The position numbers were made by a program, and so were the translations under genes. From contig CAZLBP010000005.1 of the NCBI GenBank assembly GCA_964557855.1, positions 62,001 through 126,000 on the forward strand: DNA of 64,000 nucleotides, given 5' to 3'. The notes under the pieces were generated by a model. That model worked only from the letters and a program-made list of their open reading frames with translations, was not told the origin of the DNA and made no database searches. This stretch comes from JAJRZL01 sp964557855. Its GTDB lineage: Bacteria > Zixibacteria > MSB-5A5 > GN15 > FEB-12. Within the stretch, counting starts at the first letter, position 1. Every line of letters begins with the position of its first letter. Shown here one piece after another: positions 45,861 to 53,641 of the stretch.

Positions 45861-45986
45861 TCACTCGATTACGATCGTCTGCTCATTGATGTAGGAAGCA
45901 CCGAAATACCCCAGTGCGCCGCCGCTCCAATTGGTGTTGGGATTGGCGGGCGTGGCGTCAAACGTGCCGGGAACGAAAAGCAAGGA
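45861..45986 (-). pseudogene. C-terminal remnant of a secreted protein
   Basis: On the minus strand a 41-codon open stretch ending in TGA reads FVPGTFDATPANPNTNWSGGALGYF...INEQTIVIE, preceded in frame by TAA. It has real-protein composition and no start codon of its own. This looks like the tail of a lost lipoprotein or DUF4249-like gene; the family is only a memory-based guess. Confidence 0.55.
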
Positions 45987-46092
45987 TTATTGCCGAGCAG
46001 GAATGCTTCTGTGCCGAATTGTAGAATGGCCGGCTTATGCCAGCAGAACTCGTTGCCGACTTTGTTTTACAAAGAGAAATAGCAAATTGAAT

Positions 46093-46124
46093 TTACTTGA
46101 CAAAGGGGTAATACAAAGTAATAA
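46093..46124 (+). promoter_or_regulatory. Promoter with inverted-repeat operator for the RHH-metal ABC operon
   Basis: TTGACA (46097-46102), 16-base spacer and TAATAA (46119-46124). The inverted repeat TTACTT (46093-46098) and AAGTAA (46116-46121) straddles the -35 and -10, a good place for a repressor. The regulator encoded just after (46132) is the obvious candidate. Confidence 0.6.
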
Positions 46125-46131
46125 TTGTTTT

Positions 46132-46419
46132 ATGAAAAGAAGATCCGAAATCATAACATTCAAGGTAGACGCCGCTCTGTTGGAGGCGATGCGCGGAATA
46201 TCCAACCGATCGGATTTCATCCGCTCGGCCGTAATCACGGCGCTGGACAGCGGCTGCCCGCTCTGCCACGGCACGGGCGTCCTGACCACCAAGCAACGTG
46301 AGCACTGGAACAGGTTCCAGGAAACCCATGCCTTCGAAGAATGTGACGACTGCCACGAGGAATACCTCGTCTGCCAAAACCAGACCAGGCGATCTACAAG
46401 ACGGAAGCGGACCGGATGA
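46132..46419 (+). CDS. Ribbon-helix-helix regulator with Cys/His-rich C-terminus
   Basis: 95 residues from ATG 46132. Residues 1-40 are a ribbon-helix-helix (IITFKVDAALLEAMRGISNRSDFIRSAV). The rest carries CPLCHGTG (Cys42, Cys45, His46), His58, His66, then CDDCHEEYLVC (Cys71, Cys74, His75, Cys81), a layout like a zinc-binding knuckle. The stop overlaps the substrate-binding protein gene (ATGA). Best read as a metal-responsive repressor of the transporter genes downstream; neither metal nor DNA target is proven. A longer frame (45931) has no supporting start. Confidence 0.8.
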   Translation: MKRRSEIITFKVDAALLEAMRGISNRSDFIRSAVITALDSGCPLCHGTGVLTTKQREHWNRFQETHAFEECDDCHEEYLVCQNQTRRSTRRKRTG

Positions 46420-47369
46420 CGACTTCGAAAGTGCTGCGAGCAATGGGGCAATTTCGTTCTGCTACGGGCACGCTTGAGACCATCGTCCTGGCCGTCCTGC
46501 TTATGGTGATCCTTGCGACCGTTGGTCAGACCGAAGAGATCGAGGCCGTCGTGAGTATTCCACCCCTTGCGTATCTGGTGGAGCAGGTGGGCGGGCAGTA
46601 TGTGAACGTCGAAATCCTTCTCGAGCCGGGTCAGTCGCCCGTGACATTCGATCCGTACCCCCGGGAAATGATAAGCCTGGGCAATGCCGACCTGTTGTTC
46701 ACGGTTGGGGTGCCTTTCGAAGAGCGACTGCTGGAACGTATAGAATCGGCATTCAGAGACCTGCGGGTGGTGGCAACGCAAGAGGGCATCCAACTGAGGC
46801 CGATTTCACACAGTCATGGCGAGGGGGACGAAAAACACGGCACATTGGACCCGCATATCTGGCTTGATCCGGAATTGGCCAAGCTCCAGGCCGCAGCCAT
46901 CTGCCGGGGGCTTTCCGATGTGCTGCCCGCGTACACCGTGCAGTTTCAGCGTAATTTGTTGCAGTTGCGTTCCAAATTGGATTCCGTTGACCAGGTGATT
47001 ACGAACATGCTGTCGCCGTATGCCGGCAGCGCCATCGGCGTGTTTCATCCCTCTTTCGGCTATTTCGGCGACGCCTACGGTTTGGAGCAGATTGCCATCG
47101 AAACCGACGGCAAGGAACCGGGCGCGCGCCAGATGGTGGCGGTTATGGAGCGGTTGCAGGAGAACAACATCGCCACGATCTATGTAATGCCGCAGTTTGC
47201 CCGTAAGTCGGCGGAGGTGATTGCCGAACAGATCGGCGGCCGCGTCGAGACATTGGATCCGTTGGCAGTCGACTACACCGACAACCTCGTGAGAATGGCC
47301 TCCAGAATACAACAGGATCTGAAATCCCGAAACCGGCCCCAACCCGGAAATGCTGAAGATGATGGCTAA
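46416..47369 (+). CDS. znuA: Metal ABC transporter substrate-binding protein (ZnuA-like)
   Basis: 317 residues. N-terminal hydrophobic signal (LETIVLAVLLMVILATVGQT). ZnuA-type metal sites: a His-rich loop HSHGEGDEKHG, DPHIWLDP, VFHPSFGYFGD and VDYTDNLVRM. The first His expected in the PGxxPHTYEP block is replaced (PGQSPVTFDPYP), so the site is altered at that position. Probably periplasmic Zn2+ or Mn2+ binding. Operon with RHH, znuC and znuB. Confidence 0.85.
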   Translation: MTTSKVLRAMGQFRSATGTLETIVLAVLLMVILATVGQTEEIEAVVSIPPLAYLVEQVGGQYVNVEILLEPGQSPVTFDPYPREMISLGNADLLFTVGVPFEERLLERIESAFRDLRVVATQEGIQLRPISHSHGEGDEKHGTLDPHIWLDPELAKLQAAAICRGLSDVLPAYTVQFQRNLLQLRSKLDSVDQVITNMLSPYAGSAIGVFHPSFGYFGDAYGLEQIAIETDGKEPGARQMVAVMERLQENNIATIYVMPQFARKSAEVIAEQIGGRVETLDPLAVDYTDNLVRMASRIQQDLKSRNRPQPGNAEDDG

Positions 47370-48123
47370 CGGAGCGTCAGCATCCGAACCGGTAGTAGAG
47401 ATAAACGACCTCTACTTCAATTATAACGGCGCGCCGATTCTGGAGAACGTCAATCTCAGCTTCTTCGAAAGAGATTTCATCTGGATAGTCGGTCCCAACG
47501 GCGGCGGCAAGACGACTTTGCTCAAGCTCGTTCTCGGGCTCCTGCGGCCGACGCGGGGGAGGGTCCGGGTCCTCGGACAGCGGCCGGAAGCCGCCCGCCG
47601 GGAAATCGGCTATATGCCGCAGCATACTCGATTCGATCCGAAGTTTCCCGTGACGGTGATGGACGTGGCCCTGATGGGCCGGTTGGGTAACGGCGGCCGG
47701 GTCGGTTCGTACTCCTCGGCGGACAAGCGGATCGCTCGCGATGCTCTACATCTGGTCGGTCTTGATCCGGCCGGTGACAAGCCGCTGGCGGAGCTGTCTG
47801 GAGGACAATACCGAAGGCTGCTGATTGCACGAGCACTGACCGCGGAACCGAAAATACTGCTGTTGGACGAGCCGACCGCCAACCTCGATTTGCAGGTGGA
47901 ACGTGACTTGTTTCAGATTCTCAAGAAGCTCAACGAGCGGCTGACAATCATCACCGTCTCGCACGACCCGGCTTTTGTATCCGACTTTGTGGAAAAGGTG
48001 GTCTGCGTCAAAGGAACGGTGGCGGTGCATCCGACCACGCAATTGCAGGGAACGGCTCTTGACGAACTGTACGGCAGCCCGATGCGGATGGTCCGACATG
48101 ACAAACACCAGGATCATGACTGA
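47350..48123 (+). CDS. znuC: Metal ABC transporter ATP-binding protein (ZnuC-like)
   Basis: 257 residues with Walker A GPNGGGKTT, signature ELSGGQYRR, Walker B ILLLDEPT and the switch His (VSHD). Matches the ZnuC/MntB family of metal importers. Start at 47350 overlaps the substrate-binding gene by 20 bases; in-frame ATGs at 47359 and 47362 are alternatives. Confidence 0.92.
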   Translation: MLKMMANGASASEPVVEINDLYFNYNGAPILENVNLSFFERDFIWIVGPNGGGKTTLLKLVLGLLRPTRGRVRVLGQRPEAARREIGYMPQHTRFDPKFPVTVMDVALMGRLGNGGRVGSYSSADKRIARDALHLVGLDPAGDKPLAELSGGQYRRLLIARALTAEPKILLLDEPTANLDLQVERDLFQILKKLNERLTIITVSHDPAFVSDFVEKVVCVKGTVAVHPTTQLQGTALDELYGSPMRMVRHDKHQDHD

Positions 48124-48146
48124 GTCTGTCTCTAATAGGCGAGCTG

Positions 48147-49001
48147 ATGACTGACTTCATAGAAGCCGTCCGTCAATACCCGTTTATGCTCAACGCCCTG
48201 CTGATGGGTGTTCTGGCCAGTGTTGCCGGTGGGGTGGTCGGAACGTTCGTGGTCACGCGGCGGATTACGTTTATAGCCGGCAGTATTGCTCACAGTGTTC
48301 TCGGCGGAATGGGGGCAGCCAGGTATCTCTCCGTGGTGAAAGGCTGGGAGGGGCTGCATCCCCTTATGGGTGCGGTGGCAGCAGCCCTTGTTGCAGCCGC
48401 AGTCATCGGCTTGGTCAGCCTGAGGGCGAAGGAACGCGAGGACACGGTAATCGGCGCCATCTGGGCGGTCGGTATGGCGGTTGGGCTGGTATTCATCGCA
48501 CAGACGCCCGGGTACAGCGAGAACCTCATGAGCTACCTCTTCGGCAATATTCTCATGGTTGGCACCACTGAATTGACCCTGGTGGCCGGGCTGGATCTGG
48601 TCGTTCTGGCGATCGCGGTAATTTTCCAGAAACAACTCACGGCGGTCTGTTTCGATGAGGAATTCGCTCGAGTCCGGGGTGTGAACGTCGAGTTCTTCTA
48701 TCTCCTCTTGCTCATCCTGACCGGATTGACGGTCGTGATTCTGGTGTCGGTGGTGGGGCTGGTGATGGTTATCGCCATGTTAACATTGCCTGTGGCGGTC
48801 GCCGGAAAATTGACACATTCTTTGTGGAAAATGATGGTCGCGGCCTGTCTGGCGAGTATGGTGTTTGCGACCTCGGGGCTGGCAATCAGCTTTTCTTCGA
48901 ATCTCCCTGCCGGGGCCACGATCATTCTGGTGGCCGGAGCGGCGTATCTGCTGGTGCTGGTAGTTTTGCGAGTATGGCGAACGGCGCGAGTTGGTCAGTG
49001 A
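48147..49001 (+). CDS. znuB: Metal ABC transporter permease (ZnuB-like)
   Basis: 284 residues, eight to nine hydrophobic helices, typical ABC-3 family layout (LLMGVLASVAGGVVGTFVVTRR, SIAHSVLGGMGAARY, LTLPVAVAGKL). Last gene of the metal import operon, 23 bases after the ATPase gene. Confidence 0.92.
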   Translation: MTDFIEAVRQYPFMLNALLMGVLASVAGGVVGTFVVTRRITFIAGSIAHSVLGGMGAARYLSVVKGWEGLHPLMGAVAAALVAAAVIGLVSLRAKEREDTVIGAIWAVGMAVGLVFIAQTPGYSENLMSYLFGNILMVGTTELTLVAGLDLVVLAIAVIFQKQLTAVCFDEEFARVRGVNVEFFYLLLLILTGLTVVILVSVVGLVMVIAMLTLPVAVAGKLTHSLWKMMVAACLASMVFATSGLAISFSSNLPAGATIILVAGAAYLLVLVVLRVWRTARVGQ

Positions 49002-49115
49002 CAAGCCATTCTCACGGACGGCAGTAAAGACGGCCGAACCAAGTGACGCGCAGGGTGCGGCCCTGTGCAGTCGACACGATCGGTCCGCCTGCGGCTTTCC
49101 CGCCCGGTTTCTAAG

Positions 49116-49143
49116 TTGACGAATCGAAAATATTTGTTATGTT
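49116..49143 (+). promoter_or_regulatory. Promoter for the M4 peptidase
   Basis: TTGACG (49116-49121), 16-base spacer, TATGTT (49138-49143). Predicts a ~110-base leader before ATG 49260. Confidence 0.6.
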
Positions 49144-49259
49144 GTGGGGAAACGGCAAATCCGGCCGCCGATCCGGTTGTGTGTCTGCAAATTACGTTTT
49201 TGTATTACTGATCATGAGAGCAATTGTCAAGATGTATTGCCCGCTCAGTTGGAGGAAAA

Positions 49260-52200
49260 ATGAGAGAAGTTGTAACTGTCTTGCTGGCAGGGTTATTCCT
49301 GTTTGGTTCTGTTTGGGGAGCTGCCGATGAGGACGGGTTCTTCGGCCCGAATCTCTTGCGCAAGAATCCCGATGTAACAGTCTACCGAGCCCATCAATCG
49401 GGCGTTCCTCGCTATGTCGAGGGGAGATTATCGGAACAGGTGAATCGTGGGGATGAAGCTACGGCGGCTCTTTCGTTCTTCGAGACCCACAAAGACGCCT
49501 ACCGGATGGAGGATCCGACATCCGAATTGAAGGTGCGGCGCTTGGATGTAGATGAACTTCAGATGCGCCATCTGCGTCTTGACCAGATGTACCGGGACCT
49601 GCGCGTAATAGGTGGTGACCTCATTGTACACTTCACGTCAGAAGGCATAATAAAGGCCGTGAACGGCACCTACTATCCGGAGATAGATCTGGACGTCAAT
49701 CCCCTGCTCTCCGAAGGTGAAGCCGTACGTGTGGCCACGGATGACCTGCAGAGTTTCTTCGGTTCCGGGAATCCCGGGACGCCGGAACTCGTCGTGTTCC
49801 TGTGGGAGGGTGACGAATATCTATGTTGGCAGTTGTTTATCCTATCCGACACGCCGATGGGCCGTTGGGAGTATCTGGTCGACGCCCGTACCGGTGAAGT
49901 GGTTTTCAAAGCCAATCGGATCATGGACACGGACGCCATCGGCACGGGGATCAGTGTTATGGGTGACCCGCGCAATCACATCGATACCGATTTCAACGGA
50001 TCCAATTATCGCATGATCGATAATACGCGGCAACTGAACAATGATCCGCATGGGCACGGCGGAGAGATGCCGGCCGGCAACAATATCACGACCAACATCG
50101 CCGGATCAACGCTCCCGGGCAGTGTGGCTACGGATGCTGATAATTACTGGGATGTGGCCAGCAGTCAGCGGCCGGCGGTGGACGGTCATGTCTACACGGC
50201 GCTCGTATATGATTACCTGCTGGGTCACTTCGATCGCAACAGCTACGATGATGCCGGACATTCGATGTTGACCATCGTCAACTATAGCGGCGACGGCGAC
50301 AACAATGCCTACTGGGACGGCAGCCGCATCGTGGTGTGGAGCTGGTCCTCCGGTTGGCGCTCGTTAGCGTCTTGCCCCGACGTTATTGCGCATGAATGGG
50401 GACATGCCGTGACCGAGTATACGTCCGGTCTGGTCTATCAGAAGGAGCCGGGGGCGCTAAACGAATCGTTTTCGGACATGATCGGGGCGGCGTTTGAGTT
50501 TGCCCATGACACTCTGGATACACCGGACTGGTTGATGGGCGAGAACGGTCAGACGAGCGGCGCCGGATTTCGCGATATGGAAAACCCACACAATTTCGGT
50601 GACCCGGATTTTTATGGGACATCAGATCCATATTGGATAGACGTGGTCAACTGTACGCCCTCGTGGATGAACGACTATTGCGGGGTGCATACCAACAGCG
50701 GCGTCGGCAACAAGTGGTTTTTCCTTTTGTCGGACGGCGGCACGCACCACAGTGTGACGGTGGCAGGGATCGGCGTGCAGAACGCCATGGCGATAGCGTA
50801 CCGCGCCAACGCCTTTTACTGGAATTCCAGCACCGATTACCATGAGGCGGCGCTGGCCACATTAACGGCGGCTGATGATCTGGACAGCACCGGGCAATGG
50901 AGCTATCAGGCATCGCTGGCGTGGAACGCGGTCGGCGTGTCGACCCCGACCAAGGGGCTGGCGTTCGACTATCCGAGCGGAGTGCCGACCACGGTGGCGC
51001 CGGATACCACGACGACGTTTGAGGTAGTGGTAACAGGTCAATACGGCGGACAGCCCGACCCCGGCAGCGGTAAGATACACTATCGGATCGATGGTGGGAC
51101 CTGGGCAGCGCAAGATATGACGGAAACTTCGCCTAACAATTACGATGCCGTTTTGCCGGCCGTACCTTGCAGCAGCAGTATCGAATTCTATGTCAGCGCC
51201 CGCGAACTGACTCTGGGTGCCATAACCGACCCCGATCCGGCGGATCCGCACAGCGCCATTCCGGCGACTTCGGTGACGGTTGTGTTTGACGATGACTTCG
51301 AGACTGACCAGGGCTGGACGGTCAGCGGAACTGTGGCCGACGGACAGTGGGAACGAGGCATTCCCATCGGCGGCGGTGACCGCGGCGATCCGCCAACTGA
51401 TTTCGACGGCTCCGGACGGTGCTACCTGACCGATAATGTGGATGACAACTCTGATGTTGACGGCGGCACAACCATATTGATGTCGCCGACGTTCGATCTC
51501 TCGGGCGGCGATGCGATCATTCATTATGCCCGCTGGTACTCGAATGATTTCGGAGCTGCCCCGAATACGGATACGTTCAAGGTGTACATTTCCAACAACA
51601 ACGGATCATCGTGGACACTGGTGGAAAATGTCGGTCCGGTCGACCAGGCATCGGGCGGCTGGTTCGAGAACGATTTCTGGGCGAGCGCCTACGTTACGCC
51701 GACGGCGCAGATGAAGGTCCGCTTCGATGCCGCTGACCTGGGAGACGGTTCCGTAGTGGAGGCGGGCGTCGATGATTTCACGGTCACTCAGTATACATGT
51801 GAATTCGAAGGCGGCCCCCCGATCATTGCAACGACTAACCTGTCTGACTGGACGGTGAACATACCATACTCGGAACAGTTGTCCGCCACCGGCGGCCAGG
51901 GTGCGTTGACCTGGACGGACAAATACAGTGACCTGGCTGGAACAGGTTTGAGTCTGTCCTCCTCCGGCTTACTTTCCGGGACGCCGACTACGGAGGGAAC
52001 GATCTCCTTTACGGCCGAAGTGATGGACGAGGCACTGCAAAATGATGAGAGAGTGTTGAGCTTTGATATCAATCCGGCCGTAGTGATTTCAACGTCGACG
52101 CTGCCTGACTGGACAGCGGGTCATCCGTATTCCCAGCAATTGATGGCTTCGGGAGGAACCGGCGCCTTGACATGGTCTGACAAGAACAACGATTTGATCG

Positions 52201-53585
52201 GTAGCGGGCTCAGTTTGTCCGGGTCGGGACTGTTGTCCGGGACAGCGGTCTCAGGGGCGGTGAGTTTTACCGCCGAGGCTACCGACGACGTCGGCGCCAC
52301 CGATGAAACCGGACTGGCCTTCACAGTCAATCCGACGGTTTCGATAACTACATCCACTTTACCGGACTGGACGGAAGGGATACCCTACTCTCAGCAGTTG
52401 ACATCGACCGGCGGGACCGGCACGCATACCTGGAGCGACAAGAACGGTGATCTGGCCGGCACGGGTCTGACGCTGTCCGCTTTGGGGCTGCTCTCGGGCA
52501 TACCGGCATCATCCGGCAGCGTGAATTTCACTGCGGAAGTGGCAGACGAGGTCGGTGCGACTAATAATCAGACCTTGGGTTTTACCGTGAACGCGGCGGT
52601 CAACATAACATCGACCACTCTGCCCGACTGGACTGTTGGTCGGCCGTATTCGCAACAGTTGACGCATACCGGCGGAACCGGGAGCGTTACCTGGACAGAT
52701 AAGAACGGTGAACTGACGAGTACCGGATTGTCATTGTCCTCAGGCGGTCTGCTGTCGGGCAGCCCCGGTACCGAGGGTCCGATCAGCTTCACGGCCGAAG
52801 TCGCGGACCAGATTGGATCCGTGGATGAACAGCTCTTAACCTTCGCCGTCAATCCGCCGGTTTCAATGACGACCACGAGTTTGCCCGACTGGACGGAAGG
52901 CGAGCCGTATTCACAGCAACTCACCGCCGAGGGCGGCACCGGCGTCAAAACCTGGGTCGATCAGAACGGAGATTTGTCAGGGACCGGGTTGACGCTGTCG
53001 AGTGACGGACTGCTGTCCGGCGTGCCCGCGACCGGACCCGTTAGTTTCACGGCTGAAGTTACCGATGAAACGGGTGACTCCGACGAAGGCATACTCACCT
53101 GCATGATCAATGCCGCTATCGCCATTACGACCGACAGTGTGCCCGACGGTGACATGGGAGAGGCCTATTCGCACCAGTTAGCGGCCACGGGAGGAACCGG
53201 GAACCTGACCTGGTCCGACCTAAACGGCGATCTGGCTGCTTACGGGCTGAGTCTGTCGAGCGCGGGTTTCCTGGCCGGCGCGTGTGCCGACACCGGTCAA
53301 GTCAGTTTCACGGCACATATCGATGACGATATCGGAGCGACTGGCGAGAAGCTCTTCAGCTTCTATATCAAACCGGATTACATCTGCGGCGATGTCGACA
53401 ACAACGGCGACGATCCCAATGTCACTGACTTAAGCTACCTGGTGGATTACCTGTTCCGGGGAGGTCCGCCGCCCCCGATTCTCGAGGCCGCCGACCTCGA
53501 CGGCAACGGCGATATCGAGGTGGTAGACCTGACCTACCTGGTGGATTACCTGTTCAAAGGCGGCCCGGAGCCGGTCTGCCCGTAG
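49260..53585 (+). CDS. Secreted M4 metallopeptidase with jelly-roll, six He_PIG-like repeats and dockerin
   Basis: 1441 residues from ATG 49260, set by GGAGG at 49251; the frame start at 49224 is rejected. Signal peptide, a propeptide-like region (FTP-type), then the thermolysin-like domain with HEWGH (His378, Glu379, His382) and Glu402 in NESFSD, exactly the family spacing, and GVHTNSGVGNK. Then a jelly-roll-like domain (51280-51795), six tandem ~85-residue units each opening with xLPDWT...YSQQL...GGTGxxTW, and a C-terminal dockerin (CGDVDNNGDDPN). Exported endopeptidase. Confidence 0.93.
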   Translation: MREVVTVLLAGLFLFGSVWGAADEDGFFGPNLLRKNPDVTVYRAHQSGVPRYVEGRLSEQVNRGDEATAALSFFETHKDAYRMEDPTSELKVRRLDVDELQMRHLRLDQMYRDLRVIGGDLIVHFTSEGIIKAVNGTYYPEIDLDVNPLLSEGEAVRVATDDLQSFFGSGNPGTPELVVFLWEGDEYLCWQLFILSDTPMGRWEYLVDARTGEVVFKANRIMDTDAIGTGISVMGDPRNHIDTDFNGSNYRMIDNTRQLNNDPHGHGGEMPAGNNITTNIAGSTLPGSVATDADNYWDVASSQRPAVDGHVYTALVYDYLLGHFDRNSYDDAGHSMLTIVNYSGDGDNNAYWDGSRIVVWSWSSGWRSLASCPDVIAHEWGHAVTEYTSGLVYQKEPGALNESFSDMIGAAFEFAHDTLDTPDWLMGENGQTSGAGFRDMENPHNFGDPDFYGTSDPYWIDVVNCTPSWMNDYCGVHTNSGVGNKWFFLLSDGGTHHSVTVAGIGVQNAMAIAYRANAFYWNSSTDYHEAALATLTAADDLDSTGQWSYQASLAWNAVGVSTPTKGLAFDYPSGVPTTVAPDTTTTFEVVVTGQYGGQPDPGSGKIHYRIDGGTWAAQDMTETSPNNYDAVLPAVPCSSSIEFYVSARELTLGAITDPDPADPHSAIPATSVTVVFDDDFETDQGWTVSGTVADGQWERGIPIGGGDRGDPPTDFDGSGRCYLTDNVDDNSDVDGGTTILMSPTFDLSGGDAIIHYARWYSNDFGAAPNTDTFKVYISNNNGSSWTLVENVGPVDQASGGWFENDFWASAYVTPTAQMKVRFDAADLGDGSVVEAGVDDFTVTQYTCEFEGGPPIIATTNLSDWTVNIPYSEQLSATGGQGALTWTDKYSDLAGTGLSLSSSGLLSGTPTTEGTISFTAEVMDEALQNDERVLSFDINPAVVISTSTLPDWTAGHPYSQQLMASGGTGALTWSDKNNDLIGSGLSLSGSGLLSGTAVSGAVSFTAEATDDVGATDETGLAFTVNPTVSITTSTLPDWTEGIPYSQQLTSTGGTGTHTWSDKNGDLAGTGLTLSALGLLSGIPASSGSVNFTAEVADEVGATNNQTLGFTVNAAVNITSTTLPDWTVGRPYSQQLTHTGGTGSVTWTDKNGELTSTGLSLSSGGLLSGSPGTEGPISFTAEVADQIGSVDEQLLTFAVNPPVSMTTTSLPDWTEGEPYSQQLTAEGGTGVKTWVDQNGDLSGTGLTLSSDGLLSGVPATGPVSFTAEVTDETGDSDEGILTCMINAAIAITTDSVPDGDMGEAYSHQLAATGGTGNLTWSDLNGDLAAYGLSLSSAGFLAGACADTGQVSFTAHIDDDIGATGEKLFSFYIKPDYICGDVDNNGDDPNVTDLSYLVDYLFRGGPPPPILEAADLDGNGDIEVVDLTYLVDYLFKGGPEPVCP

Positions 53586-53641
53586 ACAGCAGCTAGAGAA
53601 GAAACGTGAAGCATATAACAACTAGGTATAGGACCTCAAAC

